A DNA stretch of 64,000 nucleotides. Origin: CAG-826 sp964583155 (GTDB taxonomy: Bacteria; Bacillota_I; Bacilli_A; RFN20; CAG-826). A program made the translations under genes and the position numbers. Of this stretch, positions 42,838 through 50,580 are shown in pieces. Below the pieces are notes generated by a model. That model was given only the letters and a program-made list of their open reading frames with translations. It made no database searches and had not been told where the DNA came from. Position 1 is the stretch's first letter, and each line of letters starts with the position of its first letter. The stretch lies in NCBI GenBank assembly GCA_964583155.1, contig CAZOUY010000001.1:124001-188000 (forward strand), read 5' to 3'.

Positions 42838-43054
42838 TATTGACTAGAAGAGAGTACAAAAGCCTATTTCGACATTAAAAAACAAAATCAGTGTTAATTT
42901 AAGCGATATAAGCAACTTCGCATAATTGCTATTATGTAAAGTAATTTTGATAAAAAGCGCGATTTTTAGACATTTTCATCTTTTGAGCAAATTCCCAAAA
43001 GAGTCAATAATGATGCGGAAAAAACCTAGTTTTCCACAATTCCGGAGGTTGACA
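42838..43054. other. Intergenic region without a recognised feature
   Basis: About 217 bp of A/T-rich sequence between the rsfS terminator and the repeat array behind the PemK-like gene. I see no frame longer than about 20 codons, no hairpin with a T tract and no paired promoter hexamers. Confidence 0.5.
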
Positions 43055-43055
43055 A

Positions 43056-43098
43056 AATAACTTATAAACTACTAATTATTTACTAAAAATAAACTTTA
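43056..43098 (-). repeat. 11-bp TTAGT repeat array, copy 3
   Basis: On the minus strand the conserved G positions are 43094, 43083, 43072 and 43061: four units at exact 11-bp spacing. The array begins on the TAA of the PemK-like gene (TAAAGTTTATTTTTAGT) and fillers are A/T only. Confidence 0.87.
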
Positions 43099-43653
43099 TT
43101 GATTGTCGTCATTAATCTTTAGCAGCTTTAGGATACCTTTTTGGATTTTTGCGAACTGTTCCGATGTTAGACTGATTTTCCCTTCATTGTTAGGAATCGT
43201 CTGATGGATGATGGGCCGTACATATAATCTTAGCTTATCCAAAGCGCGGATCTGATTAATGACCGCTAACGTTTCCATATCGGAAACAATAGCATCAATA
43301 TATCCGAGATTAATGTCACTATGCGGATTGGCGCCATAGCGATTGGTCTTTAAGGGACACACTAAAACAAGAGGGTTATTCTTTAAGGAATCGACTAAAA
43401 CAACTCCATAATGACGATTGGAAAATTCACTATTGACATTAACGCCCCAATCGAATTCATAGACCTCGCCTTGATGTAATTCAAACTGTGAGACATGCGT
43501 TTCCGCAAATTGTAAATATTCTATCTGTCTTTTAACCCATTCCAATTGCGCTTTAAGACTCCGCATTTGCGCACTCTGTTGTTTGCTTATTTGATAGCTT
43601 CCTTCATCATCCTCTCGGATTCGATAGCGGCGATTTTCATCATTTTTGACCAT
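43096..43653 (-). CDS. PemK/MazF-like protein with N-terminal coiled coil
   Basis: 185 residues. Residues about 60-170 look like the PemK/MazF SH3-like barrel: LHQGEVYEFDWGVNVNSEFSNRHYGVVLVDSLKNNPLVLVCPLKTN, then DMETLAVINQIRALDKLRL as in the RT-x-D-K-x-R-L region of MazF. The first 55 residues are charged and helical, probably a coiled coil. MazF toxins are sequence-specific mRNA endonucleases. No antitoxin-sized gene adjoins it: downstream is a repeat array, upstream a degenerate array and a terminator. The N-terminal helix could serve as a built-in inhibitor; that is a guess. Active-site residues are not fully assignable by eye. Confidence 0.72.
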   Translation of the reverse strand: MVKNDENRRYRIREDDEGSYQISKQQSAQMRSLKAQLEWVKRQIEYLQFAETHVSQFELHQGEVYEFDWGVNVNSEFSNRHYGVVLVDSLKNNPLVLVCPLKTNRYGANPHSDINLGYIDAIVSDMETLAVINQIRALDKLRLYVRPIIHQTIPNNEGKISLTSEQFAKIQKGILKLLKINDDNQ

Positions 43654-43670
43654 TTTTATAATTCTCCCCT

Positions 43671-43725
43671 TTATTTACTATTCGTTTAAATTAGAAGAAT
43701 TACTAAAAAATGATTCTTTTATTTC
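43671..43725 (-). repeat. Degenerate relative of the TTAGT array
   Basis: Contains ACTAAAAAATGATTCTTTT (plus strand), which matches array copy 2 (ACTAAAAAATAACTTTT) apart from a 2-base insertion, plus a second TTTACTA 25 bp away. The 11-bp spacing is lost. It lies upstream of the PemK-like gene. Confidence 0.45.
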
Positions 43726-43734
43726 ATATATAAA

Positions 43735-43761
43735 TAAAAAACGATTGGAGTTTCCAATCGT
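43735..43761 (-). terminator. Terminator of the ABC importer genes
   Basis: On the minus strand ACGATTGGA, loop AAC, TCCAATCGT followed by TTTTTATTT. Confidence 0.88.
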
Positions 43762-43767
43762 CTTTCT

Positions 43768-44526
43768 TTAATTAATTTGTGAAATATAGCGTTTTTCGAC
43801 CTTTTTAACGATTAATTCGCCGATTAGCACGATAATGATTATTTCAACGATTATCGCTAATAGCTGGGCCATATTAAGCACGGTGAAGGCGTCATATATC
43901 ATAATGCCGATGCTTCCCTTGCATTGGGTCAGGTATTCGCCCATAATCATCACTTTAAAGGCTAGACCGATCGTTTGCAAAAAGTTCGTTAAAATGTCTT
44001 TTTTCATCAAAGGTAAGTAAATTTTACGGAATTTATAGAATCGGGAGGCCTTCGTTAAGGCTAATTCTTCGACGATTCCGCGCGGCATTTTTTCAATACT
44101 GGCGATTACTCCTTCGCACATCACGGGCATTATGACCAAATATGTGATGATATAGGGACTTAATTTTGCTCCTACGATGATAAAAAGGTATATGGAGATG
44201 GCCGCTATCGGGGCGCATTTGGCAAAGACCAATATCGGTTTCAAAAATCCAATGGATTCGGGATGATAATAATAAAGGATTCCGATCAATAATGCAGTTA
44301 GTAAAGATAGGATCAGCGTGATAATCACGCGCATGAATGTAGATAAAATAGCTAAAATTGCCGTTTTTTCGGTCAAATTTCGCCATAATTGCGTGAGAAT
44401 TGCTTCGACGCTGGGATAAATCTGACTATCCTTTTTTTGATATGAAACCAAAGCGATGATAATGATGATAAAAACGGTGGTCAATAAACTATAGAAGATT
44501 CTATTTTTGGATATAGAAGTCTTCAT
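43768..44526 (-). CDS. ABC transporter permease (SsuC/TauC-like)
   Basis: 252 residues from ATG 44526 (GGAGG 9 bases upstream; ATG 44553 is less well placed). Six hydrophobic segments, with a cytoplasmic loop EELALTKASRFYKFRKIYLPLMKKDI that is the EAA motif contacting the ATPase (EAAxxxGxxxxxxxxxIxLP). This resembles permeases for sulfonates, taurine, nitrate or thiamine precursors. Its first 26 bases overlap the binding-protein gene, so both are one unit. No ATP-binding subunit gene lies on either side, so the ATPase must be encoded elsewhere or shared. Confidence 0.85.
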   Translation of the reverse strand: MKTSISKNRIFYSLLTTVFIIIIIALVSYQKKDSQIYPSVEAILTQLWRNLTEKTAILAILSTFMRVIITLILSLLTALLIGILYYYHPESIGFLKPILVFAKCAPIAAISIYLFIIVGAKLSPYIITYLVIMPVMCEGVIASIEKMPRGIVEELALTKASRFYKFRKIYLPLMKKDILTNFLQTIGLAFKVMIMGEYLTQCKGSIGIMIYDAFTVLNMAQLLAIIVEIIIIVLIGELIVKKVEKRYISQIN

Positions 44527-45397
44527 TTGGAAGCTTTCCTCCGATAGTGTCACCCATTTCGACCTCTAACAAAAGCCGGAAATATTCACTGACCATCTGC
44601 ACTTCATTTTCAAATGAGTTAAACCCACATTTAGGAATCGCGACCTCCAATGTTTCTTGTGGAAAGGCGGTGAGGAAATGATGGGCATTCAAAGCGCTGG
44701 TTTCGACATTCTCTAAAATGGCGTCATAAGCGTCATCGATTTCTTTTAAAGCAGGCTTCAACTCCTCCACCCGCTCTTTTTTCACAAAAATTGCGCTTTG
44801 CGGATAGCTGGATAATCCGGTTGCCTCTTCCCAAGCATCTTTTAAGGAAACAACATAGGCTTCGGTTTTGTCTAACGAAGTCAAATTGGGCTCAGCTGAA
44901 ATCAAATAATCGGTTTGATGCTCGCTGAAGAGCGAATTGGCGGTTACCACATCATTAACATAGGTCAAATCGGCGGTTATGCCGAATGTGTTTAAAATCG
45001 TCTCAAAAACGATCCGTGGAGTACTTCCCTTTCCAAATGAGGTGATTGCCTTCCCTTCCAATGCATAAAAATCAGTGACGGGCTCTCTTGATACCAAATA
45101 TAGATTATCCCAAACAATGGTTCGATAATAACCATAGGTTTCCACGCCGCTATTATAGCGAAGCGCGCCAAGATTGATAGGAGCGATGATGATGTCCTTT
45201 TTAGCCTCTCCGAAAGCGGCCGTCAATGGTTGAGCCCCGGCCACCACCTCGATGCTTTCTTCGTGATCGATCGCATAATTCGCAATGGCGATCGTTGGAG
45301 TGCCATTAGGAACGATGATCGTCGGATATTCGTGTTTTTGGTTGCATCCCGATAATAGGAGGATGCTTACTACAGTCATAGTTATTCTTTTTTTCAT
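44501..45397 (-). CDS. ABC transporter substrate-binding lipoprotein (NMT1/SsuA-like)
   Basis: 298 residues from ATG 45397 (GAGG site upstream). Lipoprotein signal: KKRITMTVVSILLLSGC, with Cys at about residue 18 as the lipid anchor. The rest resembles the NMT1/THI5-SsuA type: TIAIANYA, IIIAPINLGALRYNSGV, FGKGSTPRIVFETILNTFGI, YLISAEPNLTSL. Such proteins bind small anionic or pyrimidine-type ligands; the ligand cannot be told from sequence. A Crp/Fnr palindrome sits about 42 bp upstream of the predicted transcription start, in the classical activator position. Confidence 0.85.
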   Translation of the reverse strand: MKKRITMTVVSILLLSGCNQKHEYPTIIVPNGTPTIAIANYAIDHEESIEVVAGAQPLTAAFGEAKKDIIIAPINLGALRYNSGVETYGYYRTIVWDNLYLVSREPVTDFYALEGKAITSFGKGSTPRIVFETILNTFGITADLTYVNDVVTANSLFSEHQTDYLISAEPNLTSLDKTEAYVVSLKDAWEEATGLSSYPQSAIFVKKERVEELKPALKEIDDAYDAILENVETSALNAHHFLTAFPQETLEVAIPKCGFNSFENEVQMVSEYFRLLLEVEMGDTIGGKLPNEDFYIQK

Positions 45398-45418
45398 TTT
45401 TTTATACCTCGCTTCATT

Positions 45419-45424
45419 ATTATA
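45419..45424 (-). promoter_or_regulatory. -10 of ABC importer genes
   Basis: TATAAT on the minus strand, 22 bases before the lipoprotein start. There is no good -35; the Crp/Fnr palindrome is centred where an activator would replace it. Confidence 0.65.
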
Positions 45425-45446
45425 TGCTAAGATATAAAAAGAAAAA

Positions 45447-45462
45447 TGTGACAAAAGTCACA
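45447..45462. promoter_or_regulatory. Crp/Fnr-family operator
   Basis: TGTGACAAAAGTCACA, a perfect palindrome fitting TGTGA-N6-TCACA. It lies between the divergent regulator and importer genes. Relative to the predicted importer start (about 45412) its centre is near -42, a class II activation position. Relative to the regulator gene it is just before the ribosome site AAAGG (45464-45468), where binding would repress. Confidence 0.85.
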
Positions 45463-45475
45463 CAAAGGAACATTT

Positions 45476-46102
45476 ATGAGCGATTTATTATCATTATTAA
45501 CGACTACACTTGATGAAAAAGAAAAGAAATTATTTCATTTGCGGAGCTTTGAAGAAAACGATATTCTCTTCCATCAGCATGATCGCTGTGAGGAGGTCGA
45601 TATCCTGATTGCCGGCGACCTTATGATGTGCACCTACGATGATGATGGCCATGAGGATGTTTTCAATGTCATTGGTCCTAATTCGATTTTTGGAAACAAT
45701 CTGGTTTTTTCTTCTAATCCCTATTATCTAAGTCATATTATCGCTTTGAGCGCGGGATCATATCTTCGCATTTCCAAGACCGATCTTTTGCTATTATTGA
45801 AAAGTAATCATGCTTTTTTTCTAAATTATATGCAAATTATTGCCGATAAAACGATCAATTTGACCCAGCGTTTAAAGGTCATTTCCATCCAAAATGGCAC
45901 GAAGCGTCTTCTCGCCTATCTGGAGTTAAAAGGAAGCGCGCAGGATGGCTATTATCTTAAATCGGTGACCAAGCTTGCAAAAGAAATCTCCCTTCCCCGC
46001 GAAACGACCTCAAGAATCATTTCTAAGCTCGTTAAGGAAGGAAAAATCATTAAAAGCCATAAATACCTTAAAATTAAAAAAAGCGTCTCAAAGGACGCTT
46101 AA
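45476..46102 (+). CDS. Crp/Fnr family transcription regulator
   Basis: 208 residues. N-terminal cyclic-nucleotide-type beta barrel (FEENDILFHQHDRCEEVDILIAGDLMMCTYDDDGHEDVFNVIGPNSIFGNN), a dimerisation helix, and a C-terminal winged helix with recognition helix SLPRETTSRIISKLVKEGKI (Arg-Glu-x-x-x-Arg, which reads the TGTGA half-site in Crp/Fnr proteins). No N-terminal Cys cluster, so it is not an oxygen-sensing Fnr; the ligand is unknown. Divergent from the importer and facing deoB, whose terminator overlaps its last codons. The intervening palindrome is the obvious target. Confidence 0.88.
   Translation: MSDLLSLLTTTLDEKEKKLFHLRSFEENDILFHQHDRCEEVDILIAGDLMMCTYDDDGHEDVFNVIGPNSIFGNNLVFSSNPYYLSHIIALSAGSYLRISKTDLLLLLKSNHAFFLNYMQIIADKTINLTQRLKVISIQNGTKRLLAYLELKGSAQDGYYLKSVTKLAKEISLPRETTSRIISKLVKEGKIIKSHKYLKIKKSVSKDA
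46081..46100 (-). terminator. Terminator of deoB
   Basis: AAGCGTC, loop CTTTGA, GACGCTT followed by T's on the minus strand; embedded in the final codons of the convergent regulator gene. Confidence 0.82.
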
Positions 46103-46106
46103 AGGC

Positions 46107-47300
46107 TTATTTCAGCAATTCGAGAATTGGCTTACCAATCATCGAATCATCTTTAGTTAAATTGAAATTCGCAAGGACGGTCGCTCCGATATCGGCAAAG
46201 GAAAGGCGCTCATCGAGCATCGTCCCATCTTGGATGCTCTTAGAATAACATAGTAAAGGTACATGCTCACGCGTATGATCGGTTCCGGTATGGGTTGGAT
46301 CGTTACCATGGTCAGCGGTAATCATGACCAAATCATCATCGTTTATAACCTCCAAAAGCTCCTTCAATTGCTTATCGAAGGCCTCAATGCATCGGCCATA
46401 TCCTATAGGATTGCGGCGATGACCATATTCGGAATCGAATTCCACGAGATTGACGAAGCAAATTCCCTCATAATCCATGGTTTGAGCCTCGGCGATGGTT
46501 TTATTCATGCCATCCTCATTTGAGGTCGTTTTTTGGGTTCTCGTCGCCCCTGTTCCATTAAAAATATCATATATTTTGCCAATGCAGGAAACAACATAGC
46601 CATGAGCCTTTAAAATATCCATCGCGGTAATGCCGGAAGGCGATAACGCATAATCATGGCGATTGGATGTTCTTTTAAAGCTATGAGCATCTTCACCGAC
46701 AAATGGGCGGGCGATGACTCTTCCTAAGAGATATTCGGGTCGTAAGCAAATATCACGGGCAATTTTGCAGCAGCGATATAATTCCTTGACCCCGGTCGTT
46801 TCCTCATGAGCGGCTATCTGCAAGACACTATCGGCAGAGGTATAGACAATCAAAGAATTATCGCGCATCTGCTCCTCCCCTAATTTAACGAGAATTTCGG
46901 TTCCGCTAGCGGCGCAATTACCGATAATTTTATGACCTGTTTTCGTTTCTAGTTCTTGAATTAATTCGGGAGGGAAACCGGTGTCGGTGAATGTCTTAAA
47001 TGGCTTAGTGGTTAAGATTCCCATCATTTCCCAGTGACCGGTCATCGTATCTTTACCATTACTGGCCTCATTAAGAATCATGGAATAAGAATTGGGGTGT
47101 TCAACCCTTTTAGTGCCGAGAACATCACCTAAATCAGCGATTCCGAGCTTCTCAAGAGTGGGAATATGCAAGCCTCCACATTCCTTGGCGGTGTGCACAA
47201 ATGTATTAGTGCCTTCATCGCCGAAATTAGCAGCGTCCTTCATCGCTCCTATACCGGCTGAATCCATCACGATAATAAATATTCGTTTATATTTTTTCAT
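46107..47300 (-). CDS. deoB: Phosphopentomutase
   Basis: 397 residues from ATG 47300 (AGGAGGAAAT upstream). Alkaline-phosphatase superfamily metal residues in IIVMDSAGIGAMKDA, and near the C-terminus MITADHGNDPTHTGTDHTREHVPLL. The conserved GKDTMTGHWEMMG (catalytic Thr) is present. It interconverts ribose-1- and ribose-5-phosphate, and the deoxy forms, feeding DeoC. Downstream of xerD with 29 bp between, the B. subtilis ripX-drm order. Confidence 0.97.
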   Translation of the reverse strand: MKKYKRIFIIVMDSAGIGAMKDAANFGDEGTNTFVHTAKECGGLHIPTLEKLGIADLGDVLGTKRVEHPNSYSMILNEASNGKDTMTGHWEMMGILTTKPFKTFTDTGFPPELIQELETKTGHKIIGNCAASGTEILVKLGEEQMRDNSLIVYTSADSVLQIAAHEETTGVKELYRCCKIARDICLRPEYLLGRVIARPFVGEDAHSFKRTSNRHDYALSPSGITAMDILKAHGYVVSCIGKIYDIFNGTGATRTQKTTSNEDGMNKTIAEAQTMDYEGICFVNLVEFDSEYGHRRNPIGYGRCIEAFDKQLKELLEVINDDDLVMITADHGNDPTHTGTDHTREHVPLLCYSKSIQDGTMLDERLSFADIGATVLANFNLTKDDSMIGKPILELLK

Positions 47301-47329
47301 ATTTCCTCCTATTCTTTGTCCATTATACA

Positions 47330-48214
47330 CTATTTTCTTTTAGTGTACAAATCATAGGCGCTTAAAATTCGATTTGTGGAAATGTGCGTATAGATTTGCG
47401 TGGTCGCAATATTAACGTGTCCTAGCATTTCCTGAACTGCCCGAAGCTCGGCGCCATTTTCCAATAAATGTGTAGCGAAGCAATGCCGCAATGTATGAGG
47501 GGAAATATCGGTAGTAATTCCCGCTTTTTGCGCATATTCTTTGATTTTTTGAAAGAAATACTGGCGAGTTAGGGGCTTTCCTCTTCGATTTAAAAAGACA
47601 TATTTGGAGGCTTTGCCTACGTTGCGATAGCGGACCTCATGAAGATATTTTTGTAGATATTCAACCGCGTAATCGCCGATAGGAATGATGCGCTCCTTAT
47701 GCCCCTTTCCAAAAATACGAACTGTGCCATTTTCCAAATTTACCATCGATCTTTCTAACGTCAATAATTCGGAAACCCGCAACCCGGAAGCATACATGAG
47801 CTCTAGCATTGCCCGATCGCGCATTCCGGCATCCGTTTTTAAGTCGGGAGCCTCCAACAAAGCATCGACTTCTTCCATTGAAAGACAATTGGGATAATGA
47901 ATACCGATTTTAGGCGGCTCAACATTCGGAATTTTTTCGTTTAAAAGGCCCTCACGCTGTAAAAAAAGATAAAAGCTCCGTATCGAAGATAGGCGCCGGA
48001 TAATGGTTGTGGCCGCTAGACCTTTGATGCTTTGCTCTCTTAAAAAGAGATAGAGATGCTCGCCTTTTAGCTCTTCGGTGCCGTGAACCTCGTCTTTTAA
48101 GACAAGGAAAAACTGCTTGAGATCATCAAGATAATTCTGAACGGTAATTGGGGTTAATCCCTTCTCAACCAGCAGGTATTGAACAAATAAATCACGGGCA
48201 TCTTCCAGTTTCAT
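47330..48214 (-). CDS. xerD: Tyrosine recombinase XerD
   Basis: 294 residues. SAM-like N-terminal domain, then catalytic residues: Arg in YASGLRVSELL, Lys in GKGHKERIIP, HTLRHCFATHLL (H-x-x-R), HVNIATTQIYTH and the nucleophilic Tyr in that last motif. Resolves chromosome dimers with XerC at dif. Position before deoB supports XerD rather than a phage integrase. AGGAG at the start is followed upstream by an 11-bp repeat array. Confidence 0.95.
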   Translation of the reverse strand: MKLEDARDLFVQYLLVEKGLTPITVQNYLDDLKQFFLVLKDEVHGTEELKGEHLYLFLREQSIKGLAATTIIRRLSSIRSFYLFLQREGLLNEKIPNVEPPKIGIHYPNCLSMEEVDALLEAPDLKTDAGMRDRAMLELMYASGLRVSELLTLERSMVNLENGTVRIFGKGHKERIIPIGDYAVEYLQKYLHEVRYRNVGKASKYVFLNRRGKPLTRQYFFQKIKEYAQKAGITTDISPHTLRHCFATHLLENGAELRAVQEMLGHVNIATTQIYTHISTNRILSAYDLYTKRK

Positions 48215-48227
48215 AAATACTCCTTTT

Positions 48228-48258
48228 ATACTAAAAAAATACTAAATAATAACTTTTA
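48228..48258 (-). repeat. 11-bp TTAGT repeat array, copy 4
   Basis: Conserved G positions on the minus strand: 48253, 48242, 48231, exact 11-bp steps. The array starts at the TAA of dinB (TAAAAGTTATTATTTAGT) and runs into the ribosome site of xerD. Confidence 0.85.
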
Positions 48259-49425
48259 TTTCTTTTTGACCTCGGACGCTCTTTTGAAAATCGGTTTTTG
48301 GGCTTTGCGATTCATCTCTTGAATCAAGAGCTTCGTGGCGCTCTCCTCTTCATGCTTTTGATAATCGAAGAGCGTCATTTGAATGACAATATCCTCCTCA
48401 TTAACGAGATTTTGCAAGGTGACGCCGAGTAAGCGAACCATCCGCCCTTGATAATTCTGGTCAAATAAATTCAAAGCGGTCCGATATATGGTTTCAAAAT
48501 CATTGAATGGAAGTGGAAAGGTCTTAGAGCGATTATTGACCTTAAAATCGCTGTATTTGATAACGATTTGAACCGTTTGGCCCTTTTTATGCTGCGCTTG
48601 GGCTTCATTAGCGACCTCTTTGGCCAATTCCATGAAAAGATTCTTGATTTCCTCATAATCATCGGTATCATTGAGCAAGGTGCTGGAATGACCGATCGAT
48701 TTGGGATCCCAAGGCTCGACATCGACATGATCATCACCGCGCCCATTTGCCCATTCTTTTAAGACATAATAGAATTTTCCGAGCACTTTTTTCACCTCAT
48801 ATGAGTCATCATTAGCCAGATCACCGATCGTTTTGATTCCCAAAGCTCGGAGGCGCGGCGCATTTTTCTTCCCTATTCCATACATATTTTCAATTGGAAT
48901 GGGGTGTAAAACGGTCTTTAAATCGCGTCTTCGGATAATGGTGATGCCATTGGGCTTGCGCATATCCGATCCCATTTTCGCCAAAAATTTCGTAGGTGCG
49001 ATGCCGATTGAGCAATAAAGCTGTGTTTCTTGAAAGAGATCGTGCTGAAATTTTTCAAAATATCCACGGACATTATGGCAATCTTTCAAAACATCGGTCA
49101 TATCGACATAGCATTCATCGATGGACGCTACCTCCAAAATGGCGGAATGACGTTTCACAAAATCGAGAAAATCATGCGATTTTTGCTGATAAAAGCGAAA
49201 ATCCGGATTCTTGATGATCAAATGAGGACATAATTTTTTAGCCTGATAAGTGGGCATCGCCGAATGAATTCCATATTTTCGGGCGACATAATTGGCAGTG
49301 GAAACGATGCCTCTTCTTTGATTGCCCCCGACAATCAGAGGTTTATTCTCGATCGAAGGGTCTTTAATTTCTTCGCAGCGCGCAAAGAAAGCGTTTAAAT
49401 CAATATGAACGATAATTCGCACCAT
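48256..49425 (-). CDS. dinB: DNA polymerase IV (Y family)
   Basis: 389 residues from ATG 49425 (AAGGAGGG upstream). Palm metal residues in HIDLNAFFARCEE and EVASIDECYVDMT, fingers VIVGG-type PLIVGGNQRRGIV, helix-hairpin-helix MYGIGKKNAPRLRALGIKTIGDL, and a little-finger domain. A translesion polymerase. I see no LexA box upstream; the gene follows spo0A after a terminator. Confidence 0.95.
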   Translation of the reverse strand: MVRIIVHIDLNAFFARCEEIKDPSIENKPLIVGGNQRRGIVSTANYVARKYGIHSAMPTYQAKKLCPHLIIKNPDFRFYQQKSHDFLDFVKRHSAILEVASIDECYVDMTDVLKDCHNVRGYFEKFQHDLFQETQLYCSIGIAPTKFLAKMGSDMRKPNGITIIRRRDLKTVLHPIPIENMYGIGKKNAPRLRALGIKTIGDLANDDSYEVKKVLGKFYYVLKEWANGRGDDHVDVEPWDPKSIGHSSTLLNDTDDYEEIKNLFMELAKEVANEAQAQHKKGQTVQIVIKYSDFKVNNRSKTFPLPFNDFETIYRTALNLFDQNYQGRMVRLLGVTLQNLVNEEDIVIQMTLFDYQKHEEESATKLLIQEMNRKAQKPIFKRASEVKKK

Positions 49426-49459
49426 AAAACGACCCTCCTTAAAAATTATATCATAAAAA

Positions 49460-49480
49460 AGAGGAATCAATGATTCCTCT
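49460..49480 (-). terminator. Terminator after spo0A
   Basis: AGAGGAAT, loop CATTG, ATTCCTCT then T's on the minus strand; includes the spo0A stop. Confidence 0.88.
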
Positions 49481-50252
49481 AGATAAGAATTGTCTTTTTC
49501 TTTTGTACGGCTAGATAATCGGCGATCATCGCAATGAATTCCGAATTCGTCGGTTTGGCCTTTGATGCGGAGATCGTATATCCAAAAATGTCATCGATAG
49601 TATCGATATTTCCTCTAGTCCACGCTACTTCAATAGCGTGGCGAATTGCTCTTTCAACGCGCGAGCCCGTGGTTTTATATTTCTTTGCAATTTCAGGATA
49701 AAGCACTTTGGTAATCCGGCCAATATAATCGGGATTATTGTACGTTTGAATGATACCGGCGCGTAAGTAGGTATAGCCCTTGATATGCGCCGGAATACCG
49801 ACCTCATGAAGAAGATTTGTTACACGGTTTTCAATATCATCATTTGTGCCACTTGCGACGATCGATGCTTCCTTACTTGTCATGACCGTCTTGATCGCCT
49901 CCAATAACGAGGAAGAGGTAAATGGCTTAATTAAGAACATATCACTTCCATAACCGGAGATGGTCTTTAAGACGCGTTCGTTGACCATTGCACTCATAGC
50001 GATGATATGTGCGATATCGTTATTTTCCTTTTCCTTCAGCCTTCTTAAAAGATTAAAGCCATCTAATTTTGGCATAATGAGGTCCGTAATTAAAAGATCG
50101 ATATGTCCATGCAATTGTAATTTTTGCCATGCTTCTTCACCATTGCAGGCGGTATCGATAACATACATATTTGACTGCATACTTACAACAGAGGTTACTA
50201 AATTTACTGCATCCGGATTGTCATCAACGATGAACACCTTCCATTTTTCCAT
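49479..50252 (-). CDS. spo0A: Sporulation master regulator Spo0A
   Basis: 257 residues. Receiver domain with the acidic pocket (FIVDDNPD), phosphoacceptor Asp in LLITDLIMPKLDG (about residue 56), Ser in AMSAM and Lys in FLIKPF. The C-terminal DNA-binding domain is almost identical to that of Bacillus: TGSRVERAIRHAIEVAWTRGNIDTIDDIFGYT and KAKPTNSEFIAMIADYL. It binds 0A boxes (TGTCGAA) and commits cells to sporulation. Adjacent to spoIVB as in every spore former. Its promoter region has an extended -10 and a near-match 0A box. Confidence 0.98.
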   Translation of the reverse strand: MEKWKVFIVDDNPDAVNLVTSVVSMQSNMYVIDTACNGEEAWQKLQLHGHIDLLITDLIMPKLDGFNLLRRLKEKENNDIAHIIAMSAMVNERVLKTISGYGSDMFLIKPFTSSSLLEAIKTVMTSKEASIVASGTNDDIENRVTNLLHEVGIPAHIKGYTYLRAGIIQTYNNPDYIGRITKVLYPEIAKKYKTTGSRVERAIRHAIEVAWTRGNIDTIDDIFGYTISASKAKPTNSEFIAMIADYLAVQKKKTILI

Positions 50253-50580
50253 TCAAGATCCTCCCTTTTAATTTGTAATTTCCCAAATTATAGCAATGGA
50301 AAGTGTAAGAAAAAGTCGAATAATGTTATTTTTTATAATAAAAGGCCAATATCGAATTCAAACGTAGCTGAAATGGCAAAATTGACAATTTTTTTGTCCT
50401 AAAATGTCATTTATTGGCGAAGACTATGAAATATATAACTACGCTATTTTTAGCGATTGGCCATTAAAAATGAATAATCCAATAAAAAAAGACCACACTC
50501 CTTCGGTTTTGAGCCTTCAGAATATGATCCTTATGATTTTTGATTGTCATCGCATCGATGTCAAGCGTTGATTATGGTGA
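50253..50580 (-). promoter_or_regulatory. spoIVB-spo0A intergenic region with spo0A promoter and 0A-like box
   Basis: 328 bp without a gene. On the minus strand TGCTATAAT (50295-50287) is an extended -10 for spo0A; TTCGACT (reverse complement AGTCGAA at 50314-50320) overlaps the -35 zone and matches the 0A box TGTCGAA at 6 of 7. Farther upstream are short inverted elements (GCCAAT at 50345 and ATTGGC at 50412 and 50457; TGACA and TGTCA flanking 50392-50410) that I cannot assign. No clear spoIVB terminator is seen. Confidence 0.55.

Noticed and set aside
43768..46102. Genomic island or prophage remnant around the ABC/PemK patch
   Set aside because: No integrase, transposase, tRNA target or terminal repeats; the flanking arrays also occur at core genes.
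47330..48214. Phage integrase rather than XerD
   Set aside because: Length, catalytic motifs and the xerD-deoB order are those of the chromosomal recombinase.
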